Counted from the first letter of the stretch, positions 1 through 12,544 are shown. The stretch is 64,000 nt of DNA from Spirometra erinaceieuropaei (GCA_902702965.1 CACRXP010000384.1:406533-470532), one strand, 5' to 3'. Numbers and translations are program-made. Notes: generated from the letters alone by a model not told the origin.

Positions 1-1350
1 GTAACGGCCTAGACGCGTTGATGCCAGGGAAACGTTTTAGATCGTCTGTTTGACCAGGCAAACTACTCCAAAGACCTACACCAACTAGTGTTGGCTATAA
101 AACTATCGAATTAAGTGTTGCTGCCAGAAAACGTTGGTACAGACACCAAAGCCCTCTATGGTCAACACTGACAACAGGTAATTATTAAACGACACCCCAA
201 CTTACTGGAGCGATGGTGTGTTCTCAACGTATCCGACTCAAAAACGCTACTCATCGCCTATAGCGCCCCACCTTGACCAATGAACGAAACACGTTAATCA
301 CATAATGCGCGTGGTGTGGGAACAGTAAGTATTGTAAGCGTGTTACTAATGTGTATATTGACCTTACAAAGAGGCACTGAAAACGCCTGTCCACAAAATT
401 TACTTTACTGTATTTTTAAAATGTCAATCTAATAAGCAGGCTCAACTACTCATTTCAGCGCAATCAACTTAGAGCCAAACATGCACCTTGTCAGAAGGCT
501 GTTTCCAATTTATCAACAGACATCACGTTCAGAGTATTTGAAACTTACTGTAATTTAGCATTAATATATAGTACAAGAGCAGCCACGGACATTCGTTAAG
601 ATTTTGAAATTATGAAGATTAGAATATCGTTTACAACATCAGTAACCATTTGATCAGGCAAATAGCTTCATTCAGAATACGCTACTCGAGATTCAGGCGA
701 ACATGAACGTTTAATAATATTATTTCAGAGTACAGTCACAAAAACGGCATTTCAACCCACACATCCGCTGTTAAGTAAAGATAATACGCAGATGGACAGG
801 CTTTTGCAGACCATTACCAACTTGATTGCACATGTCGGTTTCCATTGTCTTAACGTTAGTCATTAACTCTAACGAAATGCAGAATTAAGTGTCAGTACGA
901 AATGGCAGTGATTACGGCGAACAAAGATTTTACTTAAGCAACCTCAAAGCGTGTACGTTGCAAACTCCTCTAGTGATATTCCATGGGTTTTGACCGCAAG
1001 GGTCGCTGAGGGAAATTTTCGTAACCATTGTCTGACAGACTGTGGGTAACACGTCTACAGACTTTGGCATGCTTTTAAAAAGTGTACTTTTGGATTTTTA
1101 AAACTCTAACCATACATATCTTCAACAACACTAAAATAAATCTTCAAATTACAAAGGTTCTGCCTCTTCTATAGCATACGTTCATAGGAAAACTTTATTT
1201 AATTTGTACGCAGGATGCTCGATTATAATCACAGCCCTCCATGTAGGCAGTAAACGTTTTTGCTCCTGGCAGTCCCGAGCTACAGCTTAATTATCAACTT
1301 GCCTGTATCTTTTAATTCATTATTATAAACGTCATATAAATGAGAAGCCT
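1..1350. other. AT-rich stretch, nothing recognised
   Basis: No open frame of note, no convincing splice-bounded exon and no RNA gene seen on either strand. Probably intergenic or intronic DNA with old repeat debris. Confidence 0.5.
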
Positions 1351-1353
1351 AAG

Positions 1354-2520
1354 GTGAATTTATCGAAAGCAGACGCGCGCTCGCCAGATTGCCGTTCGAA
1401 TTTTTTAATGGAAATTATCGCAACGCTAAAACAATTAAACGATCCAGTGTTGCGAAGTGTACTTAATGGATGTACCAACAAGCTTGTGGAGGCAAAAGTA
1501 CAAGCCAGGTTGATTAGTGAATGTCATGAGAGAAAAGAGTAGTCGAACACGCACTGGAGAGCAATGTGACAGAGTCGTATGGTTATTACCTGTGATACCT
1601 TGCAAAGATCCGACGAAAATGAAGTAGAGAGCACGTATGTAAAGTTGGGAGAGCTGAAGTGTTACGTGTATTAACGGGCATCTATCATCGATCAACTTGC
1701 AAAGACGAGCAAGAGAAATTCGAGATTTATGTGCAATCCATTTCGGAAAAACTTGGAGAAATCAAAAGGCTTTCTGCTCTTCTTCAGAGGTTTCAGGAGG
1801 GAAAACAACAATCTAGGATTCCCGAAGATGTAAGTCTGTACGTACATAATTATTCGTCTATATCCCTCCACAAAACATCGACGGAGGCGCTATCCTTGGG
1901 TGCTAAGTTTGACTGTTTTCGCCAGAAACCCAATCAGCTTCAGTTAGAAACGCCATCCGAAAACCTCTCAAATCAAACGCACGACCTTCAGACAGCTTCA
2001 TCCAAGAGCGTTGAACATCTTAGACTTATAAATCCCTGAACGGTCTTCAGAAATCTCCGGCTAGCCGACGAAGTCACACATGGAGAAGTTAAAACAATTC
2101 CGGCAGTAAAAAGACGATCTGATAACTGGGCCATATAAGAAACTTGATGTTGTTTTGATGGACAGGGTTGACTATATTGCACAAGTTACAGTCAATTCTG
2201 TTAGATAATTAAAAGCTAAAAAAACAGCGAACCAAGATGACTGCACAGATGATTTTGAAGCATAACTGACTGACTGCTAGAAAAATCTTCAGGCGGATGT
2301 TTGCGTTAGCGAAAACGACGTAGTGCGCCTCCGACACGATGGTACGCCAATACCTATATTATATGGCTTGCCGAATATCCACAAAGATGGACACAGCAGT
2401 TACTTAATTCCTCCATATGTAGCACTTGCCGCCCTTGCAATCGCGAAATGACTGGCAGAGAAATTCAAGCCTCTGCAGTATCAGCTACCGACACATACAG
2501 TACGTTAACTATCTCATGAC
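1354..2520 (+). pseudogene. Penelope-like element relic (N-terminal and RT region)
   Basis: Broken coding remnant of a Penelope-like retroelement (reverse transcriptase plus GIY-YIG endonuclease class). Three blocks in changing frames follow the order known for flatworm Penelope proteins. Around 1420-1480 the frame reads LKQLNDPVLRSVLNGC. At 1830-2000 it reads YVHNYSSISLHKT, then EALSLGAKFDCFRQK and ENLSNQTHDLQ. At 2110-2200 there is a frame with VVLMDRVDYIAQV, which matches the KPDKG..VLM(D/N)..(D/E)Y block. At 2335-2500 PILYGLPNIHKDG and LAEKFKPLQYQLPTHTV correspond to the YGLPKIHK motif and the segment after it. Stops and frame changes between blocks show it is dead. The catalytic YADD region and the endonuclease are missing here; fragments of that endonuclease occur elsewhere in the window. 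Confidence 0.82.
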
Positions 2521-5270
2521 ATCTGATAACGGAAATTTATATTTGAATTTCTGGAGGCCTTTACCGTTGACCATTCTGTTTGCTTATCTACTTCCTTTAA
2601 TAAACTGTCCTTTTCTTGGGTAGAAATTGCATTAACACAATTATTTCAAGTAAAATATCAGTAACTTTTAGTAAAAAAAGAACGTTAAAATATACTCGTG
2701 TAATTTTTTATGTAAATACATGCCCTAGACTCCAAACATGCATCAGAGCGACTTTTTCATTGAAAAGATAGTAATTTTCCGCAGGCGTTTAAATAAACAA
2801 ACTTGACCGAACTTAAGAATTCATTTATGTTCGATGTTAATCATGTGATACAGCTGCAAAAACAAAGGTTAATTAAAAAACCTAGGGGTTTTATCAATTT
2901 CTAAATGTCCAATTAGCGAAACTGTGCGACTGGGCGCCAGAAAGTGCAGTAATAACGCAAATAGTAATTCCGTCGTTTACGTGGGCTGAAAATGTTTTGC
3001 CGTTTAGAAAGTTCTACCTGATGTCACATACATGACTCCCACTGAGTGGTCATTTTCTGTTCTGAACCTATGAAACACTACTTGTTGTTTACTTTAGTTT
3101 CTGTGCATACCTTATTCAGGCATAGAACATGCAAAACATTTACACTTTCAGAAAAATATCAGTTTATATATGGGCGATATGTCTTGCATTCATAATCGAA
3201 GAACAGAGTCTAAAGGCGAGTAAAATAGCCGAACTGGCCTGAATATATTAATAAGGCATTTTCTTACGTTCGCGGTAGGAAAATCTTAATATTTCTCAGG
3301 AACGCGAAAGAAACGGCCAAAAGTGTCAAATTTTTACTTGGCCTAATTGTGTAATAATGCAAAGTACACGGAGATCCGTAAATTAGCACTTCTTAAAGAA
3401 GTAATTTATTAAGGAAAGTTTTCTTATTGCTCGAGGATATATTCTTTGCTGACCTTTGTTTCGGGAGCCATTTTTCTCGAAAATGAAGTTTGATGTTCGA
3501 ATGAGTCTTAACATGTGACCCAAACGACCATGTTCGTGAAAAGGAGCGCCCAAACACTCACTTAGTCGGCAAACCAATTTTTCAGAGATAACAGCTAGTT
3601 CCATCAATTGTGAATACAAAATTTGTGTGATAATTTGTGTCATAACATGCGCAACATGTGATTCACTCAACGGAGTTCTTAGCAGGTCAACTTTGCTCGT
3701 GGCCTATGGTTTTCGCCCGTAATGTCTAATTCTTCTCATTCCATCTTGGTCATTCTTGATCATGTACGAATTTTGAATAGTGATTTCAGAGTAGTCACAA
3801 GGGTCCAAAGTATAGACTGTTGTATATGTCCAGACATCCCACGGTGAAATATTTTGAAAGAACAAAACCAGACAAGAATTACATCTTTGAAATATATTTG
3901 ACAACTTCTGTGGCCAAACAACTGTTTACGGAAATAATTAGCAATCCTTGTCTAGATTATCACAAAGTTGATTAGTTTAGATGCCACAAAAATCACACTA
4001 CGTACGATCACCAAGTAGCAGGGTTAGATAAGAACTTGACAGACTACTGTATAACCTCACACGCCTCAGCAAGTGCACTTATTATTTGCGTGTGAATTAC
4101 CGAGCTAGTCACTTGAAATGCGCGAAATGAATGTAGCACATAATCTCCCCACGGATTATGAACCGTACGAGTAAGGCTGGCTGCTGGGTTCTTGCCTGTT
4201 AAACCGCATATTTTTCCTAACACAATGAAAATTCCTTACATTTCGCTGTCTTTGTTTGGATATTTTATTTGTATTTATCAATGACTACATAACCGGTAAC
4301 CAGGACGCATTAATTTTCTTGGACAACCTGGAAGAAAAATGGCGCTTAATTACTGACTCCGATTTTGATATTCAATGTAGGATATATCTTTGCAGCTTGG
4401 ATGTGGTTTGTCTGATGAATTGGCTAATGTTCGAGAATTTTGACTGCACATCGTAGACAATTTCATTAATGTTATTAGTCTGATTGGAAACGAAATGCAT
4501 GATGAATGTCTCTGGGATAAAATAGAATAAAAATTTTAATAATGTGAAGGACGACAAAAAATAAATGACTGCACGACCCTTATTGGAAACGATGCATACT
4601 CTGCGCTACTCAGCATTGTGAGAGCAGGCATGATGACTAGCGCGTGCATCCATCTACAGTAAAAGAAGACTTGCACTGCATCCAGCGCACCCGTTCCTCC
4701 ACCCCTTACCTCTGTCTGTTGTCAAGCCGTTGTCCAGAGGACCAGAGGCGACAGAGGACACAGGCGAATTGTGCGGCCGTTCACCCATATGGGCGTACCA
4801 ATACACCATCTGGTCCGGCAACGAACGCTTGGTTTTAACCAGCATTAACAACGAGAGGACGGCAGGAATCCCGATGTGTGTGAGGTAAGCCTAAAATTGA
4901 ACCTGTCATCACACGTAGTGGCTAATATGTTTATTGACATCGTCAGCGTACACTAAATGCATGACCTAAACCTTAAACACAAGCATCAACTCTTTACATA
5001 ACAAGTGTAAGCGCAGTCATCTTACATGCGTGCGAGGGTAAGAGGACACGTAAAGAAGGAGCCGCTGCATTCCGTTTCTCAGCACATCATTTCACCACTC
5101 TACACAAACATTAGCAACTAGGTGAGCTGCGTGGACTGACTTGAGACGTCAGTATGCAAACTTCCAAGCCAGAGAGTTGGGTTAAATATGATATTCTCAG
5201 GTTTCGACGATGCATGGAGGTGTTAAGAAGCACATTTAGATTGAGTGCGTCTGGTAGATGTTAGTACTGC
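2521..5270. other. long stretch without a recognised gene
   Basis: AT-rich. Only short chance frames are present. The patch at 4630-4860 is GC-richer than its surroundings, with many prolines and arginines in its frames, and may be a repeat fragment of unknown type. No splice-bounded exon could be supported. Confidence 0.4.
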
Positions 5271-5276
5271 ATACAC

Positions 5277-5620
5277 TTATCTTCCAGTCGCCATCTGCAG
5301 GATTCGCAAGTGATTGTTCACACCGGTGTGTGAGCTGAATGTGCAATCACAATGGGGACAGGCTGAGGCCGAGTCCACATTGCTGGCGGCGTTGAGGTTC
5401 ATAGTGGAGATAGTGAATGACGTGGTATCTGATGAGGGAGGGAGGAATGCGAGATGTCATTATGTGGTCGAAATACTCGTTGACAGCATGGACACGTTGA
5501 GCGTGTTTGAGTTTGTGTTAGTTGAAACATGCGAGCCTGTCTTTTGGCTTTAGCGGCGACAGCCCGGCTGGCCTCGTAGATGGCTAAGCCAGCTTTAACT
5601 GTCCCTCATCAGGTCTGTTT
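5277..5620 (-). pseudogene. RTE-like LINE ORF C-terminus with zinc fingers (relic)
   Basis: Read on the minus strand, this stretch gives the C-terminal tail of an RTE-like LINE reverse transcriptase found in flatworms. It starts near TVKAGLAIYEASRAVAAKAK, matching the TGAAIYEANR-alanine/lysine tail of such proteins, then has CPCCQRVFRPH and, after a Ser/Thr-rich linker, CPHCDCTFSSHTGVNNHL. The latter two are C2H2 zinc fingers, the second with its last His replaced by Ile; such fingers are presumed nucleic-acid binding. The frame is open from about 5583 down to a TAA at 5277-5279. The RT and endonuclease domains are not attached, so it is a 5'-truncated copy. Other pieces of the same element type occur at 14.3-15.0 kb (-) and 46.9-47.3 kb (+). 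Confidence 0.78.
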
Positions 5621-5624
5621 GTTC

Positions 5625-7035
5625 TTGGCCAGATACTCTCGGGTGAAAATACATAACCAACTATGATTGCCTGAATAAGAAAGATTTTGGAAAATATGCA
5701 GACGAGATTTTAAACCAAGATGGATAAAAATCAACCGCCTGTCGATTTCTGCGCACAAAAGTAGAATGCATATTATGACACAGAAGTCTAGTGAGAACAA
5801 CTTCAAATCTAATCTTCTAATATTATGCCTTCAGGACTTGCGAATATGAACTAATTATAGGCGATAATGTCTTTGTGGAGATGACACGACAATATTTTCG
5901 ATAAAAGGTTATTGCAGCAGCAGGGATATGACTAGGAAATATTTTAAAAGTGTTTATTGTGTCTGAATATTTACACCCTCTTTCAACCTTTTCTTAGTTT
6001 TCATTCACCGTACCTTGTCTTCATTTAGCATATATCCGGGATTTACTCGATTAAACGGTTACGTAACCACACATAAAACGAGACTTCCCGATCAAGTTAC
6101 GAAAAATTCTCGACTGTTTTTGCCTTGGTTCCCCATCATGAACCCCCGAGGGCATTCCCTTAACGACAAGTAGATATATGCAGATATTGCAGTAACAACA
6201 AAGGGAATAGCGACCATAATGCTCAGCTCTGGCTTATAAATCGTCATTAACCAGTCATATCCAATCCAAAGCTTAACCGATAAGCGCCCGTTAATCACAA
6301 TTAGCAAGCCTAATCATAACTGACCAGACGACGAGTTCGGAACTCTTTGGCCGACAGTTCGGCTCAGTGATCAAATAGTTCACACATGGGATTGGGTATG
6401 GCAGGCCAATGACGGCTTATAAGCCGGGTTTTGACATTCCGGTCTGCCTTGTCTTTGTCCGTGCTTAATTCATTGCGCACATTTCTAACCTCTCGGAAGT
6501 ATCAAACTGAGTGCCATTTTGATCGTCAAAATACAAAAACAACTAGAAAACCGGAAACCGGCTGCAAGTGACAATGACACTGTCAGATGTTTCGAAAATG
6601 CACGCGTTATTGTTTTTCTTCATTAATACGTTATACCGTTTTAAAACAATATTCCTACAACTTTGGCAAAACTGTAACTGTTAGCTGTCATAGAAACAAT
6701 TTCCACGTTGTGTTTTACACATTTTGGAAAACATCCAGGTTGATACTTAATGCAATAGCCAACAGGATTTGATCAAATTGAATTGAAAACAAAACACCCA
6801 GCTCTCCTAAATCCGACTGTTTTCGCAGGCAGATTTGCAAAAGTATTAACATCTCCTGAGAGGACGTCAGCTTTAGCGGACAAATATACTTATAAGTATC
6901 TTAAAGCACAGTCAATCTCCACTTAGCTATGAGAGAGATTTCGGCGTTTGCTTTTGAAAATGGAGTGAGTAAACTATCGTCAAGCGGAATAGGTGATGTC
7001 CGTTCGGTGCACTTAACCGGATCTGTACATTTAGG
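5625..7035. other. no recognised gene
   Basis: AT-rich DNA with chance frames only. The patch 6330-6480 is GC-richer and may be an old repeat, but I cannot assign it. Confidence 0.4.
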
Positions 7036-7039
7036 ATCC

Positions 7040-7200
7040 ATCTTGTACAGCCACACGCCAATGCGTGCAGTCCAAAGTGAAACATGAAGTCATATTGATC
7101 CAACTATGAAAAACTCGGCGCCTTGGTGGATTTCGAACCTACGCCGTAGGGGGAAGGCTTTAATGCAGCCAAAGCTCTAACCACTTAAACTACGAGTCCC
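7040..7200 (-). repeat. tRNA-derived SINE
   Basis: On the minus strand from 7200 the sequence begins like a tRNA: GGGACTCGTAGTTTAAGTGG (pol III A-box region), an anticodon-arm-like GGCTGCATTAAAGCC, then GGTTCGAAATCC, a B box with one extra base. The 3' side does not form an acceptor stem with the 5' end. It runs into GGCGCCGAGTTTTTCATAG and a body of over 60 bp. That body recurs at 19.35-19.40 kb on the plus strand, which shows a dispersed SINE rather than a tRNA gene. The tRNA of origin cannot be fixed; the anticodon-loop position reads TGC, compatible with Ala. Confidence 0.72.
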
Positions 7201-7899
7201 GTCGGGCGTTGCACGTTTAATCACATCAATGAACAGACACGAGTAATTTTGCTGCTTCGGTGGACTGGTGCTGAATAGGATTCTTGCAGTTAACTTTGTG
7301 TCGTTCATAGGCAAAAAGGAAATGGCTTTATTTCGAAGACATGAAGAAATCTGGTGAGATTATGGTTTGTGGACGAGATTACTTTATTCAAGGGACACCT
7401 AGTTTGAGTAAAAGAGGCAAACAGCTAGGGACTTCGTGCATTCGTACAAACCGTTACCAATAAATCCATGCATCATATATTTATATCCTTTTTGCCCCGC
7501 ATAACAGATCAGCTAGGCACGGTAAATACAAAAGCGCAGTTTGAATAGGGCCGTAAATATACTAAAACTTGTAGCTTTTAAGAAACCTGATGTTAATTAC
7601 AGTAAATGACAGATATCATAAAGTGGTGGTTGTCTTTTGAGATGTCATATGACTTTAAAATTACCTTACATAAGCATGCACAAAAATACCCTTACGTTAA
7701 TAAGTCGGGCAGAAAGTCACATTGTCTTCACACTTTATACCCTAAGAAGGGTTAGATTTCGGCGTTAAAACGTTTCGACTTATGAGCTTTTTAATACAGT
7801 GTGATGCCCATACATACTGCATTGGAAATGTTCGTTTATTAGTGTTCCTTATAAAATGTACCGAAGCAAAATTGTCTGAACCCAATATGATATCTTCTT

Positions 7900-8380
7900 A
7901 AAGACATCGATGAATACAGGATTATTTGCGCACAAAAAGTATGCACCTTGAAGGCGAAATCGCTAAACGCTAATGGAACGGCTGATGTGGCTTCAAATTA
8001 TATGAGAATCAGGGAACTTTTCCAAAATCTGAAAATTAATTTTGTCCGAGAATGCAATGTAAGAAAAATTCAGTTTTCTGCTAAATGAGACACGGAAAGC
8101 ATATTTCGTACATGTTTTCTCTAAAATATATTTTAATACAGATGAATATCGAACACAAATTGGACAATGTGACTATCCAAGTATTCTTTTTTATCTGGTA
8201 TGTTTTCTGCAGGGAACAGCAAGGAATTCCAATCAAAAGCCGACATTCTGCAGCGCCCAAAATACTGCAGATTTATGCCGCATGGTAATTTATGTTGTAA
8301 CTACACTTAAGTTATTCGTCCTCATCCAAAGGCACTTCCGAATTTTGGCTAACATATCATGAGTTTCGTCACGTTCTGTA
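7900..8380. repeat. degenerate MITE relic (same family as 34.0 and 38.3 kb)
   Basis: Stretches here resemble the right half of the element at 34051-35040: CGCTAAACGCTAATGGAACG near 7965, AAAAGCCGACATTCTGCAG near 8238, and a terminal part near 8340-8378 ending in TCATGAGTTTCGTCACG, which matches the TCATGAAATAGGTCACGC terminus. It is much more diverged than the two intact copies. No coding capacity. Confidence 0.6.
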
Positions 8381-9130
8381 TTACTTCGTCTAAAGGGTAG
8401 GCATTGTATGCTTTTAAATGTAAGAGACTTTTTGTTCAGATTTAAGTTATATGTAAGGTGGCTTTTTACACTGGTCTGCACATACTAACTGTTTGAAAAT
8501 TCTGCTTTGGCTAGTGAATCCCAGGCATGTGTAAACCTATGTTTTTGATGGTTGTCTATATACCATGTCATATTCAAAAGTAGTATCGACTTACTGATTC
8601 CTTCCGTTACGTGACAAGATGATTATGCTCGTTGCAGGCAAAGGTTTTGTGGAAGTCTAAAGTTGTTTAAGCAATTTTATAGGTAGCAGATGGTATTTGC
8701 TTTACCGAGTAAAACTACCCCAATTGTGTGTTACGCGCTGAAGCATAAATCTAAATGTGACTAGGGGTACAGACTCATGCATAAGTGGGAGTAGGGTCAG
8801 GCAAATGCATATGTACAACAACGCCAACCAACATACAAATGCTTACTTTTTGTGGAAAATAACACAAAACTTATCTTTGGTCTGCTTTACGTAAACAGTT
8901 GAAATGAAGTTTCCCCTCTCTAGATAACTTAGCATTTATGACGTATTATTAATTATGTTGATATTTTGCTCCTTTTAACTGTTGCACATTTGGCTGCACT
9001 GGATCAAAACAGTGACTATATTTGAGTACCGCTGTCGTTTTTCTGAATGCGCACCTATAAATTATACTACTATTGCGGATGTGTTGGTACGCCCAACTTT
9101 AGCCCCAACTGGAATCCAAGTCCACCGCTT
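8381..9130. other. no recognised feature
   Basis: AT-rich DNA; nothing supported on either strand. Confidence 0.4.
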
Positions 9131-9135
9131 TCTAG

Positions 9136-9480
9136 GTGAAAATTCTTGATCAGTGTGCATTGCCTAGATGGGAGTTTGCATCATGCCATCCACCTGCTCC
9201 ATCTCCCGCCCCTGTTATTCATGATTCTGTCTTGAGTCTGCCGTGTCCAGGTGGTGTATGGAAGGAGAGGAAGCTGGATGCAGTGAAAGTCTATTATCAC
9301 TTCGAACTAACCCGCAAGTCGCCTTTCCTGCTAAAAATGTTCTATGGAGCATACGTCTACATCATCAGCTACGGCAGTCAGACTGTCAGGTTTCAACAAT
9401 TTGTCTCTGATGATGGATTAGAGTGAGAGTCTGAAACTTTAGACCAATATATTTTTTGTTCATGTGATCGCATCTTCGTC
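9136..9480 (+). repeat. dispersed repeat R1, copy 1
   Basis: Member of an unnamed repeat family in this window. The diagnostic part is its end: GTCTCTGATGATGGATTAGA at about 9404, followed by a run ending in GATCGCATCTTCGTC. The same tail, read as S(D)DG(F/L)E...E(T/R)(P/F)GE, occurs at 12.3 kb, 46.0 kb and, inverted, 45.3 kb. The 96-codon frame here is open but ends early in the tail compared with the other copies. The element is probably a non-autonomous or truncated retroelement; its class is not known to me. Confidence 0.55.
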
Positions 9481-9907
9481 TTGTTAATTGCAACCTGGAA
9501 CTCGCCTGTTTGCTTCGATCATCAACAAATTATTATCTGTAATATGCTTCTATAGGGACAGTATTTCTTAAATAACTTTCTAAATAAATCATCAGCTCTT
9601 TGCACTCTATGATTTAATGCAGCATACTTAGCTCTTTATTGCAGATTTAGATCTGCTATTTCACCCCGTTAGTTAGGAAAATGCAATAAATGCGCCCTAT
9701 GATGATGTGTGCCTTACGTCAACTAAATGAATCACACAACAACTGTTTCTTATTCAAATGGATAATTAAGCGAAGGAAATTAGGGGTTTACTTTCCTACT
9801 ATGGCCACAAACAAAACATATATACTGACACCAGCAAATTGCTTACAATTTTAAAGTAATAGGAATCGTTTTAATTTTATGGATTTTCCATTACAAATAA
9901 CCAGTAC

Positions 9908-11367
9908 CTAGCAGACCGTCCGCATTATTTCCTGCAAGTATTCAAGGTTCATTTTAAACGTTTTTCTCAGTAAGTCCACTGGAATATAGACCAAGGGTAA
10001 GTAGATATCTGCAATGTTTTGTTCTGTCTCAATAGTGAAAAGCAGCCTGTCGATTACGCAGCTCTGAGATGCACTGCCAATATGCATTCGGCCAGAAATG
10101 TTTACATTGACATCAGCAAAATGTATCACCCTCATTGTCTGGGAATTTCTTTCCAAGTCCGTACTCTGAAGAAAAGTACAAATTTGTTGAAAACGAAATG
10201 TGCTTCAAAAACAACCATGGAAATGCAAAGCGTTTACATGTGGTTGGTCGTAAAAGAAACCGACTTACATGTTGCACATTAAAGTATGTTCCGATGGTTA
10301 AGTCATCGCAGCTATATTCTTCTGTAGTATCGAGGCGATGCAAACGGCAGTGATTTACACGTCTAATATTAGCGAAAGCCATAGTTAAAGAGAATGATGA
10401 TGAGTGATCCCTTCTTGAACTTAGCAAATCGTTCAGAGCTGCGAAGCCACGGTGAAGAAAATTCCCAACAATGTCTAGTTCTGGAATTCTGGGACGATTT
10501 TCTACACGAAAGTAAAAATAAATTATGGAATATGCAGTGCCGAATTTAATTCGACTTGTACAAATTGTGGGACAATTAATAGGCCAAAAGTTTTGTATTA
10601 GAATATTATCCATACCTTTGTTGTCGGTCATTTGCACAGTTGAGGTAGACATATATTGATTTACGATACATGCCACATGCATTCACTTTTACCTTCGGTA
10701 TTTATTATTCATAATAAATGTCAAGTGCAAAATATATTTGCAAATAAACGGACAATAGTTGTTCTTTGATTGTTTGTTTGTACATACTCGATCCACATGG
10801 CATACGAATGGATTCAATTACTGAAACGTCGCTGTCCAAAATTTTTTAATCAGAGGACATTCATTTAGGCAAAATGGGCATTTCGAGGAACTTTTCGGCA
10901 TGTGCCATTGTTAGCGCAATTTGAATAGTTAGTGTGCTTTACTCTCGGCATTTCCGCTATTGTAAAAGCAAAACATATTTATTATGCCATTATTAACTCT
11001 CTGATAAGATCAATTTAGAGCAAAGTCGTTAGTTCAATCTAATTTCTATGGGAAACATCTTGCATCTTACAAAACGCCCACTACAGCTTCTTTAAGAATA
11101 GCTCATATAAAGCAAATTCAGCAGTTCTGCTAAAGGCCTTAGCGCAATGCATCTACTAAACGTGACTGCATAGTTAAAGGTGGGACTAAAAATTGATAAC
11201 AAAATGCGGTGTATGCAAAATAACAATTTTTATACTAAGCCCTAATAAATACAGTTATGCATGTAAGAATGTAAGTTATAAAAGTTAAATTTTTCGTTAC
11301 CGTTCTGTGAACCGCAGGTAAATGCCTTTCCTAGATAACAAATCAATAGCAACAACTTCGCAGTCAT
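9908..11367 (-). CDS. secreted cysteine-containing protein family, copy 1 (3 exons)
   Basis: Predicted spliced gene for a 185-residue secreted protein of unknown function. Exon 1 is 11301-11367: ATG then a signal-peptide-like MTAKLLLLICYLGKAFTC, ending GSQN plus one base before GTAACG (phase 1). Intron 1 is 799 bp and ends TTTCGTGTAG. Exon 2 is 10269-10501 (233 bp): ENRPRIPELDIVGNFL, a likely amphipathic helix GNFLHRGFAALNDLLSS, a strand-like SLTMAF, then Cys in CRLHRLDTTEEYSC and FNVQH before GTAAGT (phase 0). Intron 2 is 103 bp, with acceptor TTTTCTTCAG. Exon 3 is 9908-10165 (258 bp): VIHFADVNVNISGRM, SCVIDRLLF, and a C-terminal helix ending RTVC-stop. Every boundary has GT-AG, and two homologous genes in the window share the phases. 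An NxS site lies in VNIS. I recognise no named family. Confidence 0.85.
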
Positions 11368-11403
11368 TTTAACGCCTCTAATTGCTGCCTGCCGCTATTT
11401 CAT

Positions 11404-11414
11404 CTTAAAAATAC
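11404..11414 (-). promoter_or_regulatory. TATA-like box of family copy 1
   Basis: On the minus strand GTATTTTTAAG lies about 40 bp upstream of the ATG at 11367. Copies 3 and 5 also have a TATA-like motif 45-55 bp before their ATG, which supports a short 5' leader. The motif is a weak match and common in AT-rich DNA. Confidence 0.3.
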
Positions 11415-11679
11415 TCTCCTGTGTGGTATTTTATGTAGGTGGACGCGTCAAACGAATCGCTGAACAGTTTGTTTAAAACATCCAATGAGTAATCACTAAC
11501 AAGCACAACAACAAACCAATGAATTGAGTAAAGTATTAACCTATTATGAAGGACCGTCCTGGAGGCAGCAAATAAGATGATCAACAAGTATCCATCTTAT
11601 ACGAATATCCATCAAGATCCGATTTTTGGATATTGGGGGCGCGAAAACATTGCAGGGGTACTGTGTGGCCATATCCGTC

Positions 11680-11862
11680 AGCTGGTGCGCGTTACTTCTA
11701 CATGCTCAATTCCAGATAAATGGATAAAGTGCAGGCCAGTGTATATGGTGTAAACTAGCCGTCCAATGACATCACACGGAAAACAACGAACATGTCATGG
11801 CCTGGAGTGCAGAAGGATTTAGTCACAATTCATGCTGGCTCATTCTACGGGTTTCAACCACA
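11680..11862 (+). repeat. direct repeat, left copy
   Basis: About 160-180 bp, roughly 80% identical by eye to 12383-12541. Shared landmarks include CCAGATAAATG(G/A)ATAAAGT, TCCAATGAC and CATGTCATGGCCTGGAGTG (AGGTCATGGCCTGGAGTG in the right copy). The two copies bracket the R1 repeat. Confidence 0.7.
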
Positions 11863-11959
11863 CATTCAAATTTGACGAGGCCAAAATTCTCGCAAGAGGT
11901 GACAACTGCGTGAGCCGGGAACTGCTTAAGTCATAGATTACTGGCCCCCAGTCTATTAG

Positions 11960-12360
11960 CAAGTGCAATGATCGTCCCATTCAATACTCCGTGCTGAGAA
12001 TTCACGTAGGCGGAGTAATTGGCCATGCGGGGAGCGCACAGGTGAACACTCTTCCCATCACCAGGGTCGGTGCGTCAGATGGTCGACCAATCATCGCACC
12101 AGCATCCAACGCACGTGATAAAATTGCAGTAATAAGGACGCAAATGTCGGCCAGCACACCACGTGCAACGATCCCTGATGAAGGGTGGGGGGGGGGGTTG
12201 CAGCGAATTTTCATAGGCATGCGGCAGCATGGCTACTGCATCAAATTAATACTGCAGCCGCATTTGCACAAACCACCCTTCTCAGCGCTTGTCTCAGATG
12301 ATGGATTCGAGCAGGAATCCGAAACGCCAGGCTAATAAGGCTCTTGTTCCGACGATCATA
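11960..12360 (+). repeat. dispersed repeat R1, copy 2
   Basis: A GC-richer block with a 114-codon open frame from 11991, ending FSALVSDDGFEQESETPG-stop at 12335. The tail matches R1 copies at 9.4, 46.0 and 45.3 kb. A run of about ten G at 12187 interrupts it. No known protein domain seen. It is flanked on both sides by the 160-180 bp direct repeat. Confidence 0.6.
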
Positions 12361-12382
12361 TCTTTTTTTTCCTCATCAATGG

Positions 12383-12541
12383 TGCACGTTACGTCTACAC
12401 GCGCAATGCCAGATAAATGAATAAAGTTGAGGTCGATGTATGTGGTATAAACTGGCAGTCCAATGACCTAACTGGGGAATGAACGAACAGGTCATGGCCT
12501 GGAGTGGAGAAAAATTTAGACACAAATCATGCTGGTTATGA
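12383..12541 (+). repeat. direct repeat, right copy
   Basis: Same orientation as 11680-11862, with which it shares most of its length at about 80% identity by eye. Together they flank R1 like terminal repeats, or record a tandem duplication of R1 plus flank. Confidence 0.7.
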
Positions 12542-12544
12542 TTC

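Noticed and set aside
7125..7200. A functional tRNA gene
   Set aside because: The acceptor ends do not pair, the B box has an extra base, and the body recurs at 19.35 kb; it is a SINE.
10113..10682. 189-codon minus-strand frame read as one gene
   Set aside because: Only its middle (10269-10501) is coding. The rest is the intron on each side of exon 2 and happens to stay open.
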